Source: DASZHA01 sp035938265 (GTDB lineage: Bacteria > Chloroflexota > Dormibacteria > DASZGP01). Taken from it: a stretch of 9,197 nt of DNA. A model generated the notes under the pieces. That model did no database searches and was not told the origin of the DNA. It saw nothing but the letters and a program-made list of their open reading frames with translations. Made by a program: the position numbers and the translations under genes. This document shows positions 1 through 6,930 of this stretch, in pieces (within the stretch, counting starts at the first letter, position 1; each line of letters opens with the position of its first letter). The stretch is taken from positions 1-9,197 of the forward strand of contig DASZHA010000111.1 in the NCBI GenBank assembly GCA_035938265.1. The letters run 5' to 3'.

Positions 1-23
1 AGGTTCACACCGTCTGCCGGCGG

Positions 24-320
24 TCAGCCCCCTCCGGCGTGGACCACGACCGGGCCGTCCCACTGCTCGAGAAACTCAATATCCATGTCCTGGAGCGCGG
101 CGCCCACCCATTCGGCACTGGCCTCGCCGGCCGCCTTGGCGTCGGCCTCGTCGACAAACGCCGACATCGATGTCAGCCGGTCCTCCGCATCGCGGACGAC
201 GTGGTAGCTGACGAACCCCCTCATTCGGCGGATCTTCTCCAGCCAGAGGTCGTCGACCCTGCGGACGATCTCTTCCGCCTGGGCGGGCGGCACTCGGTAG
301 TGACGGATGTTCATGTGCAT
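24..320 (-). CDS. Small ABM-like dimeric alpha/beta-barrel protein
   Basis: A 98-residue protein that looks like a member of the antibiotic biosynthesis monooxygenase (ABM)/dimeric alpha/beta-barrel fold. It has an N-terminal strand (MNIRHYRV), a long helix with DDLWLEKIRRM, the RGFVSYHVV strand after a turn, then a SMSAFVDEADAKAA strand-helix, as in ABM proteins that act as homodimers. Members range from cofactor-free monooxygenases to heme-degrading and non-enzymatic proteins, and no catalytic residue is decisive here. The ATG at 318-320 is chosen because GAGGAGG (329-335, minus) lies 8 bases before it; the GTG at 327-329 overlaps that Shine-Dalgarno and is unlikely to be used. It is the last gene of a minus-strand group behind the VOC and hydrolase genes, 81 bases after the VOC stop, so it may be co-transcribed. 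The fold is fairly sure, the function unknown. Confidence 0.72.
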   Translation of the reverse strand: MHMNIRHYRVPPAQAEEIVRRVDDLWLEKIRRMRGFVSYHVVRDAEDRLTSMSAFVDEADAKAAGEASAEWVGAALQDMDIEFLEQWDGPVVVHAGGG

Positions 321-328
321 CGGGCTCA

Positions 329-335
329 CCTCCTC
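329..335 (-). promoter_or_regulatory. Shine-Dalgarno that fixes the start of the first ABM-like gene
   Basis: GAGGAGG on the minus strand, 8 bases before the ATG at 318-320. It overlaps an in-frame GTG (327-329), which argues for the downstream ATG as the real start and shortens the protein by three residues compared with the longest reading. Confidence 0.7.
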
Positions 336-373
336 GCTGCCAGAGCGGTGGCGGCAGCGGAGTCCTGAGTTTA

Positions 374-385
374 CGTAGATCTACG
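374..385. repeat. 12-base perfect palindrome between VOC and ABM genes
   Basis: CGTAGATCTACG is perfectly self-complementary and sits in the 81-base gap between the two minus-strand genes. There is no T-run on either side, so it is not an intrinsic terminator. It could be a protein-binding site or chance; nothing else supports a role. Confidence 0.3.
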
Positions 386-401
386 GACGAGTCGGTCGAG
401 G

Positions 402-752
402 TCAGAGGTTGTAGGCGGTCGGGTGCTTGGGCTGGTAGAGGCCGAGCTCCCCACCGCCGGGAAGCTTGATCGCGGTAAGGATGCCCCAACGCTCCTCATT
501 GACCGGCGTGGCAAACTCCACGCCCTTGGCGGCCAGGTCCGTCATGGTGGCGTTGATGTCATCGCACATCAGGTAGAGCTCGGTCCTCCCCGGGCCGTCG
601 GAGGGGTGCACAGCTACTTCCGCGGGTGGCAGCTTGAAGATCAGCCACCCGCCGCCCGCGTCGACATTCCGGTAGCCGAGGACATCGCGTATGAACGCGC
701 GATCCGCCTCCGCGTCCTCGCTGTAGACGATGACGTGGCTTCCACTGATCAT
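402..752 (-). CDS. VOC-superfamily (glyoxalase/bleomycin-resistance fold) protein
   Basis: A 116-residue single-domain protein with the vicinal oxygen chelate fold. Two beta-alpha-beta-beta-beta modules are visible: SHVIVYSEDAEADRAFIRDVLGY (residues 5-27) with the typical helix ending in LGY, and RTELYLMCDD-INATMTDLAAKGVEF (57-80), followed by GELGLYQPKHP (101-111). Likely metal ligands by position are H6, E58 and E102, which matches the H/E/E pattern of metal-dependent members, though this is inferred without an alignment. Possible roles are isomerase, dioxygenase or drug-binding/detoxification; the substrate cannot be read. Its ATG lies 18 bases after the hydrolase stop codon. An AGGAGG overlapping that stop is about 14 bases from the ATG, a rather long spacing. 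The pair is very likely one operon. Confidence 0.85.
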   Translation of the reverse strand: MISGSHVIVYSEDAEADRAFIRDVLGYRNVDAGGGWLIFKLPPAEVAVHPSDGPGRTELYLMCDDINATMTDLAAKGVEFATPVNEERWGILTAIKLPGGGELGLYQPKHPTAYNL

Positions 753-770
753 GCCAGGACTCTAGACCTC

Positions 771-1532
771 CTACCCCGTGAGAAAGTCGATCGTCGCAGA
801 AGCGAACTCCGGCGTGGTGGTTGCCCTGATGTGGTCGGTGTCGAGCATCTGAACCGTTGCGCCGTGGATTGCCGCGCGCAACGCGTCGGCGCCGCGGGTC
901 AGCCTGTCGCGATTACCGGCGATGACCAGCGTGGGAGCCGTGATCCGGTGCAGCGGAATGGGGCGGTCGTGTCGCGACCGGGCCAGCGCCGTAAGCGCCA
1001 GGCGGTCGGATTGGGCCACGTCGACCAGGGCGCGGAAACCGATCTCGGCCGGTGAGGTCAGCTCCGCCGGGTCATCCGGGATGAGAGCATCCACCATGTA
1101 GCGCGGAACCACCCGGCTCTCCTCGACGCCGAGCTCGACCGCGCCGGCTCCCACACCGCCGACCACCAGGCGGCGGACCCGCGGCTCCTGCGTGGCAGCG
1201 ATTAGGGACACGATGGCTCCGTGGGAGAACCCCACCAGGTCGAACTCGTCACCGCCAAGGGCGTCGAACAGGCTGGAGACGTCACCGGCCAGCGTGTATT
1301 CGCCGTAAGACCCGGGGTCGTGCGGCTTGGCCGACGCGCCACTGCCCCGGACGTTGATGGCGACGACGTGCCGGCCGGCGTTGGTAAGGGCGTCGACCAC
1401 GCCGGTGACCACCCACCCCAGGTGGGCATCGACACCGAAGCCATGGTGGAGCACGACCGGCGGTCCGGGAGCGGTCGCGGCCCACTCGTCGTAGGCGATC
1501 TCCAGACCGTCCCGCGACACGAAGCTTCTCAT
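771..1532 (-). CDS. Alpha/beta-hydrolase fold enzyme
   Basis: A 253-residue alpha/beta hydrolase of normal family length. The oxyanion-hole region HHGFG is at residues 29-33, the RGSGAS strand-turn at 62-67, the nucleophile elbow GFSHG at 101-105 (Ser103), the acid in AGNRDRLT (Asp209), and the catalytic histidine in DTDHIRAT (His234). All three triad residues are therefore present. It resembles the esterase/lactonase/haloperoxidase-like branch; the substrate is not readable. No signal peptide is visible, so it is probably cytoplasmic. The ATG at 1530-1532 has only a weak Shine-Dalgarno (CAGG directly before it). It is the first gene of the minus-strand group and is divergent from the desaturase. 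A neighbouring VOC protein and ABM-like protein suggest a small catabolic or detoxifying unit, which is inference. Confidence 0.9.
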   Translation of the reverse strand: MRSFVSRDGLEIAYDEWAATAPGPPVVLHHGFGVDAHLGWVVTGVVDALTNAGRHVVAINVRGSGASAKPHDPGSYGEYTLAGDVSSLFDALGGDEFDLVGFSHGAIVSLIAATQEPRVRRLVVGGVGAGAVELGVEESRVVPRYMVDALIPDDPAELTSPAEIGFRALVDVAQSDRLALTALARSRHDRPIPLHRITAPTLVIAGNRDRLTRGADALRAAIHGATVQMLDTDHIRATTTPEFASATIDFLTG

Positions 1533-1557
1533 CCTGATGGCCCCATCGATGGTCGCG

Positions 1558-1563
1558 ATATTA
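1558..1563 (-). promoter_or_regulatory. Possible -10 element for the hydrolase group
   Basis: TAATAT on the minus strand, 25 bases before the hydrolase ATG, is close to the TATAAT consensus. No convincing -35 hexamer lies 16-18 bases further upstream. The call rests on position in the 150-base divergent gap (1533-1682) and on the hexamer alone. Confidence 0.3.
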
Positions 1564-1682
1564 CGGCGGATGTTATGCCCCGCCGCGTATCAACAGGACA
1601 TGAATGGGAGCGACCGCACGGCCTACCAGCGGGGGCCTGACCACGCGTTGGCGCCCTGCTCCGCGGCGGCTGGATCCATTTC

Positions 1683-2747
1683 TTGGCGCTGATCGAACTC
1701 GTCCCACCGCAGCCGGTCGCCCTCTCGGCGGTCGGCGAATCCGACTACGCGGTACTGAAGAAGCGGGTCCAAGCGGCCGGCCTCCTCCGCAAGCGGCCGG
1801 GATACTACGCCATCGTCATCAGTGCTAACGCGGCCCTCGTGGCGCTGGGCGTGGCCGTCCTGGTGCTGGTGCACAACCCCTGGCTGCGAGTCCTGGACGC
1901 CGCCTTCCTCGGGCTGGTCTCCGGACAGCTGGGTTTCCAGCTCCACGATGCCGGCCACCGGCAGATGTTCAACCGGGGCTGGATGAACGTGGCGGTTGGA
2001 CTGTTCACGGCCGACGCGCTGCTGGGCTCGAGCTACTCCTGGTGGGTCAGCAAGCACAACCTGCACCACGCCAACCCCAATGACATCGATGAGGACCCTG
2101 ACATCAGCTCTGGCGCCCTGGTCTACACCCGCGAGGAGGCGCTGCAACGGCGGGGTGCCATGCGGACGCTGACCGCGTACCAGGCCTTCCTGTTCTTCCC
2201 GATGCTCTTCCTGATGGGCTTCTCGATGCACGTGTCCAGCGCCGGCTACCTCGTCCGCAACCGCGCCACCCATCGCCGCCTCGAGGTCGCCGCCCTGCTG
2301 CTCCATGCCCTGGTCTATGTCGGCGGCCTGGTCCTCCTCCTCGGCCCCTGGCTTGGCCTCATAGTGCTCGTGGTCCACCAGGCGGTCGGCAGCTTCTACC
2401 TGGCCTCGGTTTTCGCCCCCAACCACAAGGGCATGCCCCAGACGGCCGGCTCCCGCCTTGACTTCCTCCGGGCCCAGGTGTTGACCTCACGTAACGTCCG
2501 CGCCGGGGCGGGCACCGACTTCCTCTACGGCGCGCTCAACTACCAGATCGAGCACCACCTCTTCCCCTCCATGCCGCGCGCCAACATGCGGAAGGCCCAG
2601 GTGATCATCCGGGCCTACTGCGCCGAGATCGGTGTCACGTACTACGAGACATCGATCGCGCAGTCGTATCGCGAGATCCTCGGCTTCCTGCACGAGATCG
2701 GGCAGCCGCTGCGTCCGCGGACCAAGAGCGAGCAGTCCGCTGGCTAG
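1683..2747 (+). CDS. Membrane fatty acid desaturase (delta-6-like, three His boxes)
   Basis: A 354-residue integral membrane di-iron desaturase that introduces a double bond into fatty acyl chains using O2 and an external electron donor. The three histidine boxes are intact: HDAGH (88-92), HNLHH (125-129) and QIEHH (288-292). The QxxHH third box is typical of front-end (delta-5/delta-6-like) desaturases and of bacterial acyl-lipid/linoleoyl-CoA-type relatives. Hydrophobic stretches lie at about 43-64, 72-86, 102-115, 166-190 and 203-243. There is no N-terminal cytochrome b5 domain, as in most bacterial forms, so a separate ferredoxin or similar donor is needed and is not in the window. TTG at 1683 is the only ATG/GTG/TTG codon before the conserved region after the in-frame stop at 1638; its Shine-Dalgarno is weak. 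Regiospecificity cannot be read from sequence. Confidence 0.9.
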   Translation: MALIELVPPQPVALSAVGESDYAVLKKRVQAAGLLRKRPGYYAIVISANAALVALGVAVLVLVHNPWLRVLDAAFLGLVSGQLGFQLHDAGHRQMFNRGWMNVAVGLFTADALLGSSYSWWVSKHNLHHANPNDIDEDPDISSGALVYTREEALQRRGAMRTLTAYQAFLFFPMLFLMGFSMHVSSAGYLVRNRATHRRLEVAALLLHALVYVGGLVLLLGPWLGLIVLVVHQAVGSFYLASVFAPNHKGMPQTAGSRLDFLRAQVLTSRNVRAGAGTDFLYGALNYQIEHHLFPSMPRANMRKAQVIIRAYCAEIGVTYYETSIAQSYREILGFLHEIGQPLRPRTKSEQSAG

Positions 2748-2792
2748 CCAACCCGTTGCGAATCGCCTGAAGGCGTAAGCTATAGGCAAGAT

Positions 2793-2811
2793 GTCGTCCA
2801 CTGTGGACGAC
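2793..2811. promoter_or_regulatory. 19-base perfect palindrome in the cold-shock gene leader
   Basis: GTCGTCCACTGTGGACGAC has 9-base arms around one T. It lies 78 bases before the cold-shock gene start. As DNA it looks like an operator for a dimeric regulator; as RNA it would form an 8-bp stem with a CUG loop. No T-run follows, so it is not a terminator. Possible promoter pieces lie just upstream (TTGCGA 2756-2761; TATAGG 2781-2786, spacing 19), but they are weak. A second short palindrome (CGCCT-GA-AGGCG, 2764-2775) lies between those hexamers. An ATG at 2791 opens a 22-codon frame through the palindrome that ends at 2859; it has no good Shine-Dalgarno, and I do not call it a gene. Confidence 0.5.
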
Positions 2812-2876
2812 GCCTGCGTGTGGTCTTCACCCCTCTTCTCGAACAGGCCTTTCGCGTAGTTTCACGTTTCGAGGAG

Positions 2877-2882
2877 AAGGAG
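2877..2882 (+). promoter_or_regulatory. Shine-Dalgarno for the TTG-started cold-shock gene
   Basis: AAGGAG lies 7 bases before the TTG at 2890 and 10 before the TTG at 2893. An in-frame TGA directly precedes 2890, so one of these two TTG codons must be the start; the site does not decide between them. Confidence 0.75.
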
Positions 2883-2889
2883 CAAGTGA

Positions 2890-3180
2890 TTGTTGACCGG
2901 CACAGTTAAGCGAATCGTCCCGGAGCGCGGATTCGGTTTTATCGAGGACAGCCGCGGGACCGAGTATTTCTTCCATCGCAGCAGCGTCGATAACTTCGAC
3001 AGCCTGCAGGGCGGTGAGACCGCCAGCTTTGAGCCCGAGGACGGGCCCAAGGGCAAGCGCGCCAACAACGTGCAGATCGGTGTCGCGGCAGCAGCCGAGA
3101 GCACCGCGCCCGAGGCCCCGGCGGCGGAGGCCACCGACGCCGGCGCCGAAGCCGAATCGGCACCTGTCGACCAGGCCTAA
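2890..3180 (+). CDS. Cold-shock-domain protein with acidic Ala/Glu-rich tail
   Basis: A 96-residue protein: cold-shock domain (about 1-64) plus a 32-residue tail. The nucleic-acid-binding motifs are RGFGFI (RNP1, 13-18) and YFFH (RNP2, 26-29), and the domain ends in KGKRANNVQ. The usual KWFN after strand 1 is replaced by KRIV, so one stacking aromatic of classical CspA is missing; this variant occurs in several non-enteric cold-shock proteins. The tail (about 65-96) is rich in Ala, Glu, Pro and Asp and is likely disordered; it is unusual, since most bacterial cold-shock proteins are 65-75 residues. The protein probably binds single-stranded RNA or DNA as an RNA chaperone. It starts with TTG (two adjacent TTGs) behind AAGGAG. 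A long leader with a palindrome and a strong terminator suggest a single-gene transcript. Confidence 0.9.
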   Translation: MLTGTVKRIVPERGFGFIEDSRGTEYFFHRSSVDNFDSLQGGETASFEPEDGPKGKRANNVQIGVAAAAESTAPEAPAAEATDAGAEAESAPVDQA

Positions 3181-3191
3181 GCAGTACCAAC

Positions 3192-3227
3192 AAGGAGCGG
3201 TCCCTTTCGGGGCCGCTCCTTTTTTTT
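3192..3227 (+). terminator. Intrinsic terminator after the cold-shock gene
   Basis: A 13-base stem (arms 3192-3204 and 3209-3221, one T-G wobble) closes on a TTTC loop and runs into eight T residues (3220-3227). It begins 11 bases after the cold-shock stop. The stem is GC-rich (GGAGCGG paired with CCGCTCC). This is the strongest terminator in the window and isolates the gene from the membrane protein downstream. Confidence 0.93.
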
Positions 3228-3246
3228 GCCCATACTTGACGGCCAA

Positions 3247-3270
3247 TGACGTCCGATTCCCCTGACGTCC
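3247..3270. repeat. Direct repeat TGACGTCC x2 before the four-helix membrane gene
   Basis: TGACGTCC occurs at 3247-3254 and again at 3263-3270, a 16-base period. Each copy contains the palindrome GACGTC. The pair ends 4 bases before the ATG at 3275, where a Shine-Dalgarno would be expected but none is seen. TTGACG (3236-3241) just upstream could be a -35 element, though no matching -10 is evident. It may be an operator; two 8-mers could also be chance. Confidence 0.3.
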
Positions 3271-3274
3271 TGCG

Positions 3275-3640
3275 ATGACCATCGCCCTGGTCGCCGTCCA
3301 CCTCGTCGCCGCGGTCGTCCTGCTGGCGCTGGTGGCGGTGATCCTGGCCATCGCCCTTCCGGCCGCATTCCGTGGGCAGCCCCCGCCGGGTCTATACCAT
3401 CCGCTGCAGCGCGTCGTCGCGGCGCTGATCCTGGCCCAGGTCGCCGTTGGCGGAGTCCTGTTGCTGGCCGGCCGGCGGCCCCTCACCAACCTGCACCTGG
3501 TCTACGCCCTGGCCGCCATGCTGGTCATGCCCGTCGCGCGCCTGCTGGTCCGACGCGATCCTCGGCGGGCGCGGCTCTTCCAGTTGGGCGGTACCCTGCT
3601 GCTGCTCGGCGTTGTCTTCCGGCTGCTGACCACGGGCTAG
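3275..3640 (+). CDS. Small four-helix membrane protein, function unknown
   Basis: A 121-residue, very hydrophobic protein with four predicted membrane helices at about 3-30, 46-66, 73-92 and 101-118. Charged residues fall in the loops: AFRGQPPPGLYHPLQR (31-46), AGRRP (65-69) and VRRDPRRAR (92-100). By the positive-inside rule the loop after helix 3 is cytoplasmic. Histidines at 9, 42 and 74 lie near helix ends and could bind heme or metal, but this is speculation and I do not recognise the family. The ATG lacks a clear Shine-Dalgarno. The gene sits alone behind the cold-shock terminator and converges on the ABM-like gene with only 6 bases between stop codons. It is probably a real gene, given consistent coding bias and clean helix topology. 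Confidence 0.7.
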   Translation: MTIALVAVHLVAAVVLLALVAVILAIALPAAFRGQPPPGLYHPLQRVVAALILAQVAVGGVLLLAGRRPLTNLHLVYALAAMLVMPVARLLVRRDPRRARLFQLGGTLLLLGVVFRLLTTG

Positions 3641-3646
3641 ACCGGG

Positions 3647-3955
3647 TTACCTCTGCTCCGTCACCACCGGCATGGTCTGGGCGATCACCTCATACGCGTC
3701 CACCGCCTCGAACGTCGCCCCGGTCACGGCCGCGGCCCGCGTGCGGCGCTCCGCTGAAGCGATCAGGCTCTCCTTGGCGGCCACCTCGTCCTCCCAGAAG
3801 GTGATCGATATCCCGGTGGCCTTCTCCCGGTCGGCCAGGAAAAAGGCTCCACGGAACCCCGGGACGTTGTGCAGCGACGGGATCACCTCTTCCTCTATGA
3901 ACAGCTTGGCCTCGTCCGCGTCCGACCGCCGTGAGGTCGTAACTCTTGCTACCAT
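3647..3955 (-). CDS. Second ABM-like dimeric alpha/beta-barrel protein
   Basis: A 102-residue protein with the same fold as the ABM-like protein at the window start. It has an N-terminal strand (VARVTTSRR), a helix with EAKLFIEEEVIPSL, then NVPGFRGAFFLADREKATGISITFWEDEVAAKES (residues 30-63), the strand-turn-strand-helix common in stress-related ABM-like proteins that act as dimers. No metal- or heme-binding residue is obvious and no substrate can be assigned. The ATG at 3953-3955 has AGGAGG 6 bases upstream, a strong start call. It is divergent from pntAA, with 72 bases between the starts, and convergent with the membrane gene. The shared control region suggests, but does not prove, linked regulation with the transhydrogenase operon. 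Confidence 0.75.
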   Translation of the reverse strand: MVARVTTSRRSDADEAKLFIEEEVIPSLHNVPGFRGAFFLADREKATGISITFWEDEVAAKESLIASAERRTRAAAVTGATFEAVDAYEVIAQTMPVVTEQR

Positions 3956-3972
3956 CCCGAACCTCCTATGAA

Positions 3973-4000
3973 CTTGGCTAGGGTTGCAGATTCTGCCAAG
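3973..4000. promoter_or_regulatory. Nested inverted repeats in the ABM/pntAA divergent control region
   Basis: An outer inverted repeat, CTTGGC (3973-3978) with GCCAAG (3995-4000), encloses an 11-base palindrome, GCAGATTCTGC (3986-3996). The right half overlaps the plus-strand -35 hexamer of pntAA (CTGCCA, 3993-3998) and, on the other strand, a -35-like TTGGCA (3994-3999) pointing to the ABM-like gene. This layout would let one bound protein affect both directions. No known regulator motif is recognised. Confidence 0.4.
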
Positions 4001-4021
4001 GTTTGTCGACTCCGGTAGTCT
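3993..4021 (+). promoter_or_regulatory. Promoter of the pnt operon, probably leaderless
   Basis: The -35 is CTGCCA (3993-3998, 4 of 6 to TTGACA) and the -10 is TAGTCT (4016-4021, fits TANNNT), with an exact 17-base spacer. Only 6 bases separate the -10 from the pntAA ATG, so transcription should start at or within a base or two of the A of ATG. No Shine-Dalgarno is present, which agrees with a leaderless mRNA. Confidence 0.6.
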
Positions 4022-4027
4022 GGCGCA

Positions 4028-5206
4028 ATGCTTTCGGTAGGAGTGATCGGGGAGACAGCGGCTGGAGAGCGCCGCGTGGCCGTCACACCCGCGGTTGTAC
4101 CCGCACTCACGAGCTCAGGGATCGAGGTGGTCCTGGCCGCCGGTGCCGGTCAGGCCGCGGGTTATTCGGACGACGCATATCGCGAGAAGGGCGCCAGGGT
4201 GGTTGCCGGTCGCGACGAGGCCTTGGGCGCCGAGGTTATCGCGCGGGTACAGGCGGTTGACGCCGGCGGCGACGACTCCGACAGGGACCTGGTCTCGCCG
4301 AATTCCGCGGTCATCGGGCTCTGCACCCCCCTGGCTGCCCCGCCAGGCCTGCTGCGGCTGGCCGAGCGCGGCAACACCGTGTTCGCGATGGAGTTGATGC
4401 CCCGGATCACCCGAGCCCAGAGCATGGACGCCCTTTCCTCGCAGGCATCGATAGCCGGCTACAAGGCGGTTATCCTGGCCGCCCAAACCCTGCCCAAGAT
4501 CTTCCCCATGATGACCACCGCGGCGGGCACCCTGGCACCGACGAAGGTGCTGGTCATCGGCGCGGGGGTGGCGGGGCTGCAGGCCATCGCCACCGCCCGG
4601 CGGCTGGGCGGCGTGGTCGAGGCCTACGACGTCCGGCCGGCGGTCAAGGAACAGGTCGAGAGCCTGGGGGCGAAGTTTGTGGAGCTTCCCCTGGATGCGG
4701 GCGACAGCGAGGACCGGGGCGGCTACGCCAAGGCCCAGGACGAGGAGTTCTACCGGCGACAGCGCGAGATGATGGCCCGGGTGGTCGCCGGCAGCGATGC
4801 CGTGATCACCACCGCCCAGGTACCGGGTAAGACCGCGCCTGTGCTGGTCACCGCGGAGATGGTCGCCGGCATGGCGCCGGGCTCGGTGATCGTCGACATC
4901 GCCGCCTCCCAGGGCGGGAATTGCGAGCTCACGCAGCCGGACCAGGCGGTGATCAAAGACGGCGTGACGGTGCTTGGGCCCACCAACCTGCCGGCCACCG
5001 TGCCCTATCACGCGAGCCAGGTGTACGGACGGAACATCTCCGCCTTCCTGGCCCACCTGGTCAAGGAGGGCGAGATGCGGGTTGACCTCGAGGACGAGAT
5101 CACCCGAGAGACCCTCGTCTCCCGCGGCGGCCAGGTCGTCAACGCCCGGGTGCGCGAGGCCTTCGGCCTGACCCCGGTCGCCAGAATGACGGGGCAGGCA
5201 TCGTGA
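4028..5206 (+). CDS. pntAA: NAD(P) transhydrogenase alpha-1 subunit (NAD(H)-binding domain I)
   Basis: The NAD(H)-binding subunit of proton-translocating transhydrogenase, 392 residues, cytoplasmic side. It shows the alanine-dehydrogenase-like N-terminal signature (GETAAGERRVAVTP, 8-21), the conserved PRITRAQSMDALSSQA (125-140) followed by GYKAV, the Rossmann loop GAGVAG (178-183) with acidic Asp201 in AYDVRP, the mobile loop GGYAKAQDEEF (231-241), and TTAQVPGKTAP (261-271). It stops before any membrane segment, so this is the split form (alpha-1) as in Rhodospirillum rubrum, not the fused 510-residue PntA of E. coli. Hydride passes from NADH bound here to NADP in domain III of PntB. The stop overlaps the GTG start of pntAB by 4 bases, so the two are translationally coupled. 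The ATG lies 6 bases after a -10 element. Confidence 0.97.
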   Translation: MLSVGVIGETAAGERRVAVTPAVVPALTSSGIEVVLAAGAGQAAGYSDDAYREKGARVVAGRDEALGAEVIARVQAVDAGGDDSDRDLVSPNSAVIGLCTPLAAPPGLLRLAERGNTVFAMELMPRITRAQSMDALSSQASIAGYKAVILAAQTLPKIFPMMTTAAGTLAPTKVLVIGAGVAGLQAIATARRLGGVVEAYDVRPAVKEQVESLGAKFVELPLDAGDSEDRGGYAKAQDEEFYRRQREMMARVVAGSDAVITTAQVPGKTAPVLVTAEMVAGMAPGSVIVDIAASQGGNCELTQPDQAVIKDGVTVLGPTNLPATVPYHASQVYGRNISAFLAHLVKEGEMRVDLEDEITRETLVSRGGQVVNARVREAFGLTPVARMTGQAS

Positions 5207-5531
5207 ACGTCAGCAACCTCGAGATCGGGCTGTACATATTCGTGCTGTCCGCGTTCCTGGGATTCGAGGTCATCCGGCGCGTGCCGCAGCTGCTGCACAC
5301 GCCGCTGATGTCGTTGACCAACGCCATCTCGGGCATCGCGCTGGTGGGATCGTTGCTGATCGCCGGCGCCCATCGCAGCACCCTGAGCACGGTCCTGGGG
5401 ACGATCGCCGTGATCGCCTCGACGATCAACGTCGTCAGCGGTTTCATGATCACCGACCGGATGCTGCGGATGTTCCGGAGGCGGGACCAGAGAGAGCCAA
5501 AAGAGCCATCGGCAAAAGAGCTATCGAATAG

Positions 5532-5535
<4 letters not shown>
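5203..5535 (+). CDS. pntAB: NAD(P) transhydrogenase alpha-2 subunit (membrane)
   Basis: The small membrane subunit, 110 residues, carrying the N-terminal part of the proton-conducting domain II. Three helices are visible, at about 8-23, 40-57 and 62-84. Family-typical motifs are FLGFEVIRRVPQLLHTPLMS (18-37), which enters a conserved turn before helix 2, and NVVSGFMITDRMLRMF (76-91) at the end of helix 3. The C-terminus is a charged tail (RRRDQREPKEPSAKE), as common in split subunits. The GTG start overlaps the pntAA stop (GTGA), and the stop overlaps the pntB ATG (ATGA), so the three subunits are made from one coupled message in similar amounts. The tail sequence itself is probably poorly conserved. 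Confidence 0.95.
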
Positions 5536-6920
<1,385 letters not shown>

Positions 6921-6930
6921 CCGGACCATA

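Noticed and set aside
1623..2426. A 267-codon minus-strand frame opposite the desaturase
   Set aside because: Composition (Gln, Glu, Gly, His) is what GC-rich antisense gives; the plus strand carries all three desaturase histidine boxes.
2741..2750. Palindrome TGGCTAGCCA at the desaturase stop codon as a terminator
   Set aside because: It has no loop and no T-run follows, so it would not work as an intrinsic terminator.
2791..2859. A 22-codon leader-peptide frame upstream of the cold-shock gene
   Set aside because: No good Shine-Dalgarno, no run of regulatory codons and no attenuator after it; kept only as a note in the leader finding.
4115..5056. A 313-codon minus-strand frame opposite pntAA
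   Set aside because: Gly/His/Arg-rich shadow of the pntAA coding bias; no recognisable domain.
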